A stretch of 64,000 nucleotides of DNA, taken from assembly GCA_038210445.1 (NCBI GenBank), contig JBBQWQ010000008.1, forward strand, positions 1-64,000, read 5' to 3'. Source of the DNA: JABFRG01 sp038210445 (GTDB lineage: Bacteria > Myxococcota_A > Polyangia > Polyangiales > Polyangiaceae). The notes beneath the pieces were generated by a model. It was not told where the DNA came from and did no database searches. It worked only from the letters and a program-made list of their open reading frames with translations. Every line of letters begins with the position of its first letter. The first letter of the stretch is position 1. A program made the position numbers and the translations under genes. Shown in pieces: positions 24,077 to 31,709 of this stretch.

Positions 24077-25671
24077 CGTTTTTTCCGGTGGCGAAAGGCC
24101 GCCAAGCTCACGAGTGCCAGGAGCGAGGCGAGCATACTCTCGCTGCCGGCGCCAGCGTTGCACCCGCCGCAACCGCGCGGCGCGGGGGTGGTGGGCGGCG
24201 CAGCAGGGCCGCCCGCATCGGCTTCGTTCACCGGCTCCAGGCTGGCGCCGGTGGGGCCTGGCGCAGCCGCCGCGGCGCCCAGCAGATCGCCCGCAGGCAC
24301 CTGGGTGGCGAACGATGCCAGCGCCAGGTCTCGCCGCGCGAAGGCGGTGTCGAGGGCCGGCCTGGCGCGCGTCATGTTGGTGCCGGCGTAGGCGCCGCCG
24401 GGCGGTTCGCCCCACACGCCGCGAACCGGGTTCTTGCAGGCGATGGGCCCGGTCCACGGATGGCGTATTGAGTAGCGGCCCTGAAAGTTGTTGGTCTCGT
24501 CGGGGTGCGCGCCCTGCTCGAGCTTGCCCCCTTCCTGCATCATCTCACGCCCTCCCACGATGGGCGGCGCGGCGCGGAAGTACAAATCCTCGCCCAGGCT
24601 CTCTTTGGTGTATCGTGCATGCAATCGGGTGACGGTGAAGCCGCCGTTGGAGCGCGAATGGTAGTCTTGTTCGCCGCCCAGCACGTCGGCGCCCAGGGTC
24701 GCGAAATCCTGCTGGTCGAGCACCGGGCCGGGGCACGGGTCGCAGCTGCTGGCGTCCCACGAATACTCGGTGACCACCGCCTTGGGGTGGCGCTTCACGG
24801 TCTCGTCGAAGAGCGCCGCGTAGAATGCGCCGAAGTTCCCCTTGGTCTTCTCGGTGACGTCGAAGTTGGTGGGAATGGCCACGTTCGGGTAGTTGGTCAC
24901 CTCGTAGCGCTGGTTCTGCGCCAGGATGTGCACGATGAGGTCCTGCGCGCCCTTGGCGTTCATGAGCCCCAGGCGCACCGGGAGCGAGAAGTTCTCGGCG
25001 TCGTAGTGAAAACGCAGCGGCGAGAGCTTGGCCATGCCCCGCTCGAAGACAACCTTGCGTGGGTCGACCTTGGCCACGAAGAACTTGCTTCCGCTCTGCA
25101 CGTACGGCCGCAGGTAGGGCGCCGCCCCGGGCGGAATGGCGTACTTTTCTTGCTGCAGCCAGGCCTCGAGGCCGGAGGCGTCTTTCGCGCTGAGGATGAC
25201 GATGTCGTACTCGCCGACGCTGAAGCGAGCCTCGACCTTGACGCCTCGATCGCCTTCCTTCTTGGCCTCCGAGGGCGCCGCGCCGGGCCGGTCTTCTGCG
25301 TCGTAGCGCGCGGCCTTGCGGGGCGGCGGCACGTAGCAGGGGTCTTGCTCCCAGTACTCGACCAGGCGAGGCGCATCGAGCTGGTCGACCTTGGCGAATA
25401 GCTCACGCGGCAGGGTCTTGACGTTGGCCTTTTGGAGGACGACCGGCACGGGCACCACCATGGCGAAGCCCGCCGCCGGCCCCTCGTAGTTGTTCTGCAT
25501 GGCGAGCACGGTGCGGGTGCCCTCGCGCATGAGCACCACCTGCGTGGCGTTGTTGTAGAGGGGGGCGTCGGTTCCCGCCACGTAGAAGCCGCAGAAGGCC
25601 TGCGCCGATGTCGCCCCGAGAAACGCCGAAGCGGCCAGTGCCGCTGCTGCGAGCCATCGTGCACTATGCAT
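24073..25671 (-). CDS. DUF2330 protein 2, MYXO-CTERM tail
   Basis: 532 residues. ATG at 25669-25671, 46 bp after the preceding paralog and preceded by AAAGGA. Signal peptide MHSARWLAAAALAASAFLG to about residue 26, then FCGFYVAGTDAPLYNNATQ, the most divergent version of the opening motif. Core motifs: VPVPVVLQKANVKTLPREL, EYWEQDPC, VILSAKDASGLEAWL, GSKFFVAKVDPRKVVFERGM, SSCDPCPGP, FTVTRLHARYTKESLGEDL and NNFQGRYSIRHPWTG. The tail has RGCGGCNAG, a helix and FRHRKKR. Overlaps the next gene by 4 bp (24073-24076). Function unknown. Confidence 0.92.
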   Translation of the reverse strand: MHSARWLAAAALAASAFLGATSAQAFCGFYVAGTDAPLYNNATQVVLMREGTRTVLAMQNNYEGPAAGFAMVVPVPVVLQKANVKTLPRELFAKVDQLDAPRLVEYWEQDPCYVPPPRKAARYDAEDRPGAAPSEAKKEGDRGVKVEARFSVGEYDIVILSAKDASGLEAWLQQEKYAIPPGAAPYLRPYVQSGSKFFVAKVDPRKVVFERGMAKLSPLRFHYDAENFSLPVRLGLMNAKGAQDLIVHILAQNQRYEVTNYPNVAIPTNFDVTEKTKGNFGAFYAALFDETVKRHPKAVVTEYSWDASSCDPCPGPVLDQQDFATLGADVLGGEQDYHSRSNGGFTVTRLHARYTKESLGEDLYFRAAPPIVGGREMMQEGGKLEQGAHPDETNNFQGRYSIRHPWTGPIACKNPVRGVWGEPPGGAYAGTNMTRARPALDTAFARRDLALASFATQVPAGDLLGAAAAAPGPTGASLEPVNEADAGGPAAPPTTPAPRGCGGCNAGAGSESMLASLLALVSLAAFRHRKKR

Positions 25672-25717
25672 GAAAACGTGTCCTTTTTCGGCGGTGGGGG
25701 AGCGAGCCAATGCGAAT

Positions 25718-27487
25718 TCAGCGCTGGCGGCGCCTTCTGCGCGCCCCCACCAGCAGCGCAGTGAGACCCGCCAGACCAAAACTCGCCGCGGCGCCCCCGT
25801 CGTTGCCCACTGCGCACCCTGCGCAGCCGCCTTCTTTGGCCTCGGGCGGCGGACCGGGCAGCGGCGCAACGCCGGCGTCGGGCTCGGCTACCGGCGCCTG
25901 GGCGTCGGGCGCACCGGGAGAAGCCACCGAAGAAACCGGAGCGCCCTGGGCGACCAATGCAAGCTCGGGAACGTCGCTGCGCATGAAGGATGCAAGCTGC
26001 ACCGTTCCCCGGGGGGCGAAGGCGGTGTTCTTGGCGGGAATCGGGGGGCCGCCGCCGCCCATGGCGTAGTCGGGCTGGCCCGGGGGCCCACCCCACACGC
26101 CGCGGTGCGGGTTCTCGCAGGCGACCGGGCCGGTCCACGGGTGGCGCACCGCGTAGCGCCCCTGAAAGTTGTTCACGCCCTGGGCCGGCTGTGAGCCGTG
26201 CTCCAGCTTGCCGTCTGCGCCCATGAATTCACGGCCACCTGCGATGGGCGCGGCGGCCCGGAAGACCAGATCGTCACCCAGGCTCTCTTTGGTGTATCGT
26301 GCATGCAATCGGGTGATGGTGAAGCCGCCGAAGAAGCGGGGCGGCGCCATCGGAGGCCGACCGGGCACCACCACCGGCTTGTTGTGCGGCGGCGGAGGCT
26401 TGCCGGGTGCGCCGGGCCTGGGCGGCGCCGGAGGGCGGGGCGGAGCGGGCATGGGGATCACGCGCGGCGGTGGCGGAGGCTGCGCCGGCTGCGTAGGCGC
26501 GAGCGCGTCGGCGCCCAAGGTGGCGAAATCCGCCGGCGAGAGCGCCGGCCCCGGGCATGGATCGCAGGTGCTGGCGTCCCACGAGTACTCGGTGACCACC
26601 GCCTTGGGGTGGCGCTTCACGGTCTCGTCGAAGAGCGCCGCGTAGAACGTGCCGAACTGGGCTTTGGCGGTCTCGGTGACGTCGTAGTTGGTGGGAATGG
26701 TGACGTTGGGGTAGTTCGCCACCTCGTAGCGCTGGCCGCGCGCCAGCACGTGCACGATGAGGTCTTGCGGGCCCTTGGCGTTCATGAGGCCGAGCCGCAC
26801 CGGGAGTTGAAACGACTCGGAGTCGTAGTGGAAGCGCAGGGGCGAAAGCATGGCCATGCCCTTCTCGAAGGACACCTTGTTGGCGTCGATCTTGGCCACG
26901 AAGAACTTGCTCCCGCTCTGCACGTAGGGTCGCAGGTACGCCTCGGCGCCAGCCGGGATGGCGTACTTCTGCTGCCGCAGCCAGGTGTCGAGGCCGCCCG
27001 AGTCCTTGGCGCTGAGGATGACGATGTCGTACTCGCCCACGGTGAACTGGGCCTCGATCTTCACGCCCAGGTCTTTCTCGCTGCGGCTCTGGGGCGCGGG
27101 GGCCGCCTCGGTCGTCGGAAGCGCGCCGCCCAGCGGGCTGTCGTACGGGCGCGGCTGATAGCAGGGGTCCTGCTCCCAGTATTCGACGAGGCGCGGCGCG
27201 GCCAGGTTGTCGACCTTGCCGAAGATGTCTTTGGGCAGGGTCTTGACGTTCTCCTTCTGGAGGACCACCGGTACCGGCACCACCATGGCGAAGTTCGCAG
27301 GCGGGCCCTCGTAGTTGTTCTGCATCGAGAGCACGGTGCGGGTGCCCTCGCGCATGAGCACCACCTGCGTTGCGTTGTTGAACAGCTTCGCGTCGGCACC
27401 GCCGACGTAGAAGCCGCAGAACGCGGACGCGATGCGGGGAGTGGAGGAGAGCGCGAGGACGAGGAGCGCGGCGGCGTACTTCTTCAT
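25718..27487 (-). CDS. DUF2330 protein 1, with proline-rich insert, MYXO-CTERM tail
   Basis: 589 residues; first gene of the five-paralog block. ATG 27485-27487; only a weak ribosome site is seen. Signal peptide of about 22 residues, then FCGFYVGGADAKLFNNATQ and the full core. Between CDPCPGP and FTITRLHARYTKESLGDDL lies a Pro-rich stretch of about 60 residues (PPPPPRVIPMPAPPRPP and PGKPPPPHNKPVVVPG), probably extended and rigid. NNFQGRYAVRHPWTG and CENPHRGVWG follow. The tail has GGCAGCAVG, a Leu-rich helix and ARRRRRQR. The promoter of the block should lie in the 129 bp between this gene and the photolyase fusion gene, unless the latter reads through. Confidence 0.92.
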   Translation of the reverse strand: MKKYAAALLVLALSSTPRIASAFCGFYVGGADAKLFNNATQVVLMREGTRTVLSMQNNYEGPPANFAMVVPVPVVLQKENVKTLPKDIFGKVDNLAAPRLVEYWEQDPCYQPRPYDSPLGGALPTTEAAPAPQSRSEKDLGVKIEAQFTVGEYDIVILSAKDSGGLDTWLRQQKYAIPAGAEAYLRPYVQSGSKFFVAKIDANKVSFEKGMAMLSPLRFHYDSESFQLPVRLGLMNAKGPQDLIVHVLARGQRYEVANYPNVTIPTNYDVTETAKAQFGTFYAALFDETVKRHPKAVVTEYSWDASTCDPCPGPALSPADFATLGADALAPTQPAQPPPPPRVIPMPAPPRPPAPPRPGAPGKPPPPHNKPVVVPGRPPMAPPRFFGGFTITRLHARYTKESLGDDLVFRAAAPIAGGREFMGADGKLEHGSQPAQGVNNFQGRYAVRHPWTGPVACENPHRGVWGGPPGQPDYAMGGGGPPIPAKNTAFAPRGTVQLASFMRSDVPELALVAQGAPVSSVASPGAPDAQAPVAEPDAGVAPLPGPPPEAKEGGCAGCAVGNDGGAAASFGLAGLTALLVGARRRRRQR

Positions 27488-27616
27488 GGGCAGGGGTATC
27501 GGACCCGAGCGCGGCGCCACTGGCAACGGCGCTCTTGCGGTCGAGGCCACTCTGACGGGCGCGCCGCGAAAAAGTTCTGCGGTTTCGTCCGGTTGCGAGA
27601 AAACGTAGGAGTTTCG

Positions 27617-30055
27617 CTAGAGCCGGGCGAGATTCCGCAGCACATGGCCGGCAAGCGCCACCCCGCTCGCGTAGGCTCCCTCGACCCGCGGCCCGCCCAG
27701 CCCGTCGCCGGCGATGCCCAGGCCACGCGGCTCGTCGAAGGCATATCGCGGGGAGCCCTTCGCGCCCCGCGCCGGCCGCGCCAGGCGCCACTGCTTGCAG
27801 TGGGGCTCGCCCAAAAGCGCGCACGGAAGCTCGACCCACGCCGCGAATGCGCCGTGCAGCAGCTTCGCTACCTCGGCCGGTGGTGCGTCGAGATGCGCCT
27901 CGCTGAACGCGGTCGATGCGTGCAGGGTCCACACGTCGAGGGCCGCACTTCGGCCCGGCTTGCTGGTCTCGCGGCAGGCCCAGGAGAGCGCGCCATCGGC
28001 CACGATCGCGGCATCGAAGGGCCACTCCCGCGGTTCGGTGGCGAAGGTGACCGACCAGCACGGCGCATAGTGCACGCGACTCGCCACGCTCTCTACGAAA
28101 GCGTCGGCCGGCATCAACGCGGCTGCGTTGGGCATCGGCACCGCGAGCAGCACGGTATCGAACGTCGCGTCGGCATCGAGCCCCGTCCCCTCGAGCCGGA
28201 ACCCGCCGCCGGGCTGCTCCACCACGCGATCGACGCGGGTGCCCAGGCGAGCGCCCAACCCCTCGCAGAGCCGGGCTGTGAATCGCGAGAAGCCGCCGGG
28301 GGCCACGTACCAGGGGGGCTCCACTTCCGGAGGCGCGGCCGCAGCGGCGGCCCCGCCGAGGTGCGCGACGCGCGGCGACCACCGAGCGAGCTCTCCTTCC
28401 CACGCGAGCGCTGCCGCAAGGTGCGCAAAATCGCCGCTGCGCGCGGTGAAGTATTGCGCGCCGTAATCGAAGGCCACCCCGGCCAGGGTCCGTGACGTGA
28501 GGCGGCCGCCCGGGCGCTCGGCGCGGTCGAGCAGCGTCGTGTGGACGTTGTGGTCGAGGAGCGTACGCGCCGCGGCGATGCCCGAAAGCCCAGCCCCCAC
28601 CACCGCCACGCGCGGAGGGTGATGGAATGGCGAGCGCCTCACGTGCGCGCGGTACGCAGCGACGTCGAGGCGCGCGGCGTGCTGGGTGGTGCTCCGCTCG
28701 CGCACGGTGCCGAGCACCGGTCGCTCCGGCGGGAACGGGCGATCGAAGGCGCCGAGACACCAGAGAATGCCGCCGTACGACCCGGGATCGCGGCCATCGA
28801 GCGCGTAGCGATGGTTGAGATCGACCAGCAGCCCCAGTGCGTCTTCGGCGGTCTCCGTCCACCCGACGAGGGCCTTGCCCCAGGTCATGCGCAGGTTGTT
28901 GTGCAGCTCCCCGTGCGCGCGAAGCGATTGCTGCGCAAGGTCCCAGAGTACGTCGCCGCTCCGCCCGCGCGCGAGCGACTCCCACGAAGGGAGATGCCGC
29001 CGGGGGTCGGGCTGGTGGGCACGCAGCGTTTCGCGGGCCCACAGCGGGAGCGCTCGCACCGTGTCGTGGTGCTCTTCGTGGAAGCAGAAGTGCCAGGCGA
29101 GCTCGCGCCACACGAGCAGCTCGTCGAGGAACTTCGCGGCCCCCTGGCTGCCCTTTCGCGCGAACGCGTCGCGCCCCAGGCGGAACGGCGAGACGTGGCC
29201 GTAGTGCAGGTAGGGGCTCATGCGGCTGGTGCCCTCGAGCAGCGGATCGTTCCGGGTGGCCGCATACGCGGAGAGCTGCGTGCCCACGAACGCCTCCCAG
29301 CGCGCGTAGCCGGCGCGCGTACCGCCGCGCGAGCTGGGTACCGGCGCCACGCCGTGGTCGATGTCGGCGCTCCCCACCAGCGCCGAAATGTCGGCGCGCG
29401 CGAAGGTGAGCGGCTGCATCGGCAGCGCGAACGCATCGAGGCTCACCTCTCGTATGCCCTCACCGCTTGCGGGCTCGACCGGGTACGCGCCCGACAGGGT
29501 TGCTGCGGCGAGGGCGGCGGTGGCGTCGCGGAAGGCAAACGCGCGGGTGGGCGCAGCGCCCAACGTGCTGGGCAGGGGAACGATGCAGGATGCATCGACC
29601 TCGACCAGCGGCGCCACCTCGGCCAACCGGCGCGTCCAGCCTCGCAACGGTTCCATCGGCGTGAGCTCGGTCACCACGGTGGCCGCCCGACTGGCGAGCG
29701 TGCGCAGGTGCGGCCCGCGGTGTCCCGGTCGTTCCAGGTGGAACACGTACGCGATGCCCTTCGCGGCCAGATCCTCGCGCACGTCGAGGGCGCCCTCCAG
29801 GATGAACGTATGATGGCGGTCGCTGGCGAACGGGTAGCGCTCTCCCAGGGCGTGCAGCACCAGCAGCGGAAGACCCCAGGCGCGGGCGAGCGCCACTGCC
29901 ACGTCGAGCGCCGGGTTCTCGTGGGCGCGCACCGCGACGCGCATCCAGTAGAGGACGTAGCCGCCCGCGGCGCGGGCTTCGGCGGGGGTCACCGGTGTTC
30001 GGCGCGAGCCGACCGCACGCACCCGATGCGCGAGGAAAGGGGGCAGATCGATCAC
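27617..30055 (-). CDS. class II photolyase fused to amine-oxidase/renalase-like flavoprotein
   Basis: 812 residues. Residues 1-470 are a class II-type CPD photolyase: an N-terminal Rossmann-like antenna domain (GYVLYWMRVAVRAHENPAL, then HHTFILEGALDVREDL), then the FAD domain with SRMSPYLHYGHVSP, FLDELLVWRELAWHFCFH, LHNNLRMTWGKALVGW and NHRYALDGRDPGSYGGILW. The family repairs cyclobutane pyrimidine dimers using blue light. Residues of about 480-812 are a second flavoprotein: dinucleotide motif VAVVGAGLSGIAAARTLL (482 on), RPGGRLTSR, FDYGAQYFTAR and a C-terminal GDGLGGPRVEGAYASG FAD segment, as in renalase/amine-oxidase-like NAD(P)-binding proteins. No stop or frameshift separates the halves, so it is a true fusion. 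The link between activities is unknown. Confidence 0.9.
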   Translation of the reverse strand: MIDLPPFLAHRVRAVGSRRTPVTPAEARAAGGYVLYWMRVAVRAHENPALDVAVALARAWGLPLLVLHALGERYPFASDRHHTFILEGALDVREDLAAKGIAYVFHLERPGHRGPHLRTLASRAATVVTELTPMEPLRGWTRRLAEVAPLVEVDASCIVPLPSTLGAAPTRAFAFRDATAALAAATLSGAYPVEPASGEGIREVSLDAFALPMQPLTFARADISALVGSADIDHGVAPVPSSRGGTRAGYARWEAFVGTQLSAYAATRNDPLLEGTSRMSPYLHYGHVSPFRLGRDAFARKGSQGAAKFLDELLVWRELAWHFCFHEEHHDTVRALPLWARETLRAHQPDPRRHLPSWESLARGRSGDVLWDLAQQSLRAHGELHNNLRMTWGKALVGWTETAEDALGLLVDLNHRYALDGRDPGSYGGILWCLGAFDRPFPPERPVLGTVRERSTTQHAARLDVAAYRAHVRRSPFHHPPRVAVVGAGLSGIAAARTLLDHNVHTTLLDRAERPGGRLTSRTLAGVAFDYGAQYFTARSGDFAHLAAALAWEGELARWSPRVAHLGGAAAAAAPPEVEPPWYVAPGGFSRFTARLCEGLGARLGTRVDRVVEQPGGGFRLEGTGLDADATFDTVLLAVPMPNAAALMPADAFVESVASRVHYAPCWSVTFATEPREWPFDAAIVADGALSWACRETSKPGRSAALDVWTLHASTAFSEAHLDAPPAEVAKLLHGAFAAWVELPCALLGEPHCKQWRLARPARGAKGSPRYAFDEPRGLGIAGDGLGGPRVEGAYASGVALAGHVLRNLARL

Positions 30056-30270
30056 CCTCCGGGCTTAGCACGGCGCCCGACCCGGAGCCTTCATCACGCG
30101 CGCGCGATTTCTGCGCGCTCCCGCCGGCGCATGGTGTTGAATGGCCGAGCCATCGCCGCGTGGCGCGACGGGGTGGACGCTCGGAATCGACGGGAATGCG
30201 TGGAAGTGTCTGAGTGGTGCTACTCGAGGGGTGCGAAAGGCATCCCGCCCGCGCGGGAGGAAGGTACCCG

Positions 30271-31359
30271 ATGCGAGTGCTCATCGTCGGCGGCGGAATC
30301 ATGGGATGTGCAACGGCACTCGAGCTGCTGGATCGCGATCCCGCCGTAGAGGTGACGTTGCTCGAGCGAGCGGTCCCCGGCGCCGAGGCCTCCACCGCCG
30401 CCGCGGGCATCCTCGGCGCCCAAGCCGAGAGCCACGACGTGAACGACACCCAGAGCCTGCGCCTGTTCCTGCGCGCCCGCGCAGCCTATCCCGAGTGGGC
30501 GGCGCGGCTCGGCGAGACCGGAGTGCATGTAGGGTACAGGAAATGCGGCGTATTGCGCCTGGCTTTCACCGAGGAAGAGGTGGCGCGCCTGCGGGCCGTG
30601 GCCCAGGCCCAGGAGGCAGAGGGCGCGCGGGTGGAGCTGGTGGCCAATCCGCGCGACGTGGAGCCCACGGCTTCGCCCGAAGCCCTCCTCGGCGCGTTCT
30701 TTCCCGACGATGGTCAGGTAGACCCCCCGCGCTTGCTGCGGGCCATTCTCGCGCGCCTGGCCCGGGAGCCGCGCATGAGCCTGCGCAGCGGCACCACCGT
30801 TCGATCGCTCGCGATTCGCGGCGGCGCTTGCGAGGGCGTGCACCTCGACGATGCGCTCCTCGAGGCCGACGCGACGGTGCTCGCCGCCGGCAGCTTCTCG
30901 GCGCTGGTGCCCGGTGCACCCGAGGCGGCGCTGCGGGTGCGGCCCATTCGCGGTCAGATGGCGGAGCTCGAGGAGCGGCTCCCGCAGACCTCCACCATCG
31001 TGTTCGGCGACAGCGCGTACGTGGTGCCGCGGGGCGACGGTCGCATCGTCTGCGGCTCGACCATGGAAGACGTGGGCTTTGCCCGGGCGGTGACGGTGGC
31101 CGGCGTCACCAAGCTCCTCGGAGGCGCCCTGCGCGCGGTGCCTTCCCTCGAAGAAGCCGAGGTGGTGCGAACCTGGTGCGCGTTCCGGCCGTACGTGCCA
31201 GCCCCACAAGCGCGGAGCCTCCACGACGCCGCGCCACCGCTCATCGGCCGCAGCGATTTGCCGCGCCTCTTCTTGGCCACCGGCCACCATCGCAACGGCA
31301 TTCTCCTCGCCAAGCTCACCGCCGAAGCCGTCGCGGCGGCCATTCTCACCACCTCCTAG
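30271..31359 (+). CDS. thiO: glycine oxidase ThiO-like FAD-dependent oxidoreductase
   Basis: 362 residues; ATG 30271 has a strong GGGAGGAAGG site. N-terminal FAD motif VLIVGGGIMGCATALELL (GGGIMG 7-12), STAAAGILGAQ around residue 50, a DAO-type substrate half, DSAYVVPRGDGRIVCGSTMEDVG, and the C-terminal LFLATGHHRNGILLAKLTAE that closes the FAD site. This is the ThiO pattern: oxidation of glycine to iminoglycine for thiazole synthesis in thiamine biosynthesis, in the cytoplasm. No other thi genes are beside it, so another amino-acid oxidase role is possible. It is divergent from the photolyase fusion gene, with 215 bp between starts; I see nothing definite in that gap. Confidence 0.85.
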   Translation: MRVLIVGGGIMGCATALELLDRDPAVEVTLLERAVPGAEASTAAAGILGAQAESHDVNDTQSLRLFLRARAAYPEWAARLGETGVHVGYRKCGVLRLAFTEEEVARLRAVAQAQEAEGARVELVANPRDVEPTASPEALLGAFFPDDGQVDPPRLLRAILARLAREPRMSLRSGTTVRSLAIRGGACEGVHLDDALLEADATVLAAGSFSALVPGAPEAALRVRPIRGQMAELEERLPQTSTIVFGDSAYVVPRGDGRIVCGSTMEDVGFARAVTVAGVTKLLGGALRAVPSLEEAEVVRTWCAFRPYVPAPQARSLHDAAPPLIGRSDLPRLFLATGHHRNGILLAKLTAEAVAAAILTTS

Positions 31360-31370
31360 AAGAGACTGGT

Positions 31371-31480
31371 GTTTTTGGTCGATACCTTCGGGGCCGGCGC
31401 CTCCCGTCCTCACGAAGAAGAGAGGATGAGCGACCCGCGCCGCACCCAGCGAACGCGCCGCCCTCGGTCTCGGCCAAAAC
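31371..31480. repeat. structured intergenic element, copy B
   Basis: A 110-bp relative, in opposite orientation, of the element at 10507-10631. Outer arms GTTTTTGG (31371-31378) and CCAAAAC (31474-31480) are near-complementary. Shared blocks with the reverse complement of copy A: GATACCTTCG, GGGGCCGGCG, GTCCTCACG and CTCGGTCTC, in the same order. The inner hairpin differs in sequence (TCCTC...GAGGA) but keeps its position. It starts 12 bp after the thiO stop codon. Confidence 0.75.
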
Positions 31481-31500
31481 CCTCCGTCTCCTCGCTGGGC

Positions 31501-31575
31501 GCGTGCTCCGCGCAGCCTTCCGGACCGGAAGAGCTCGGTAGCTCACGAAGAACACCCGTGGCCTAGCGCTCGCGC
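31501..31575 (+). repeat. dispersed copy of the 60-bp repeat
   Basis: Contains GCGCAGCCTTCCGGACCGGA, CACGAAGAACACCCGTGGCC and TAGCGCTCGCGC, matching the units at 10184-10322 in order. CTTCCGGACCGGAAG inside it is a perfect palindrome around a central A. It follows structured element copy B by 20 bp, so the two repeat families occur side by side here as they do downstream of rplC. The rest of the 350-bp gap up to 31709 shows no gene. Confidence 0.75.
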
Positions 31576-31709
31576 TCGCCCGCGGCCAAGCGACGGTTGC
31601 CAAGCAGGGTGGCCCCACGCGCAGGCTCAGCGCCGGGTTGACGGGAGCGCCCTGGCGCCTGGAAGTTTGCTAGCCTCTCGGGTCGATGACGAGACTTCGG
31701 GGAGGGGAA

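Noticed and set aside
18859..27487. The five similar genes considered as an assembly duplication
   Set aside because: They differ in length, signal peptide, linker inserts and tails throughout, so they are real paralogs.
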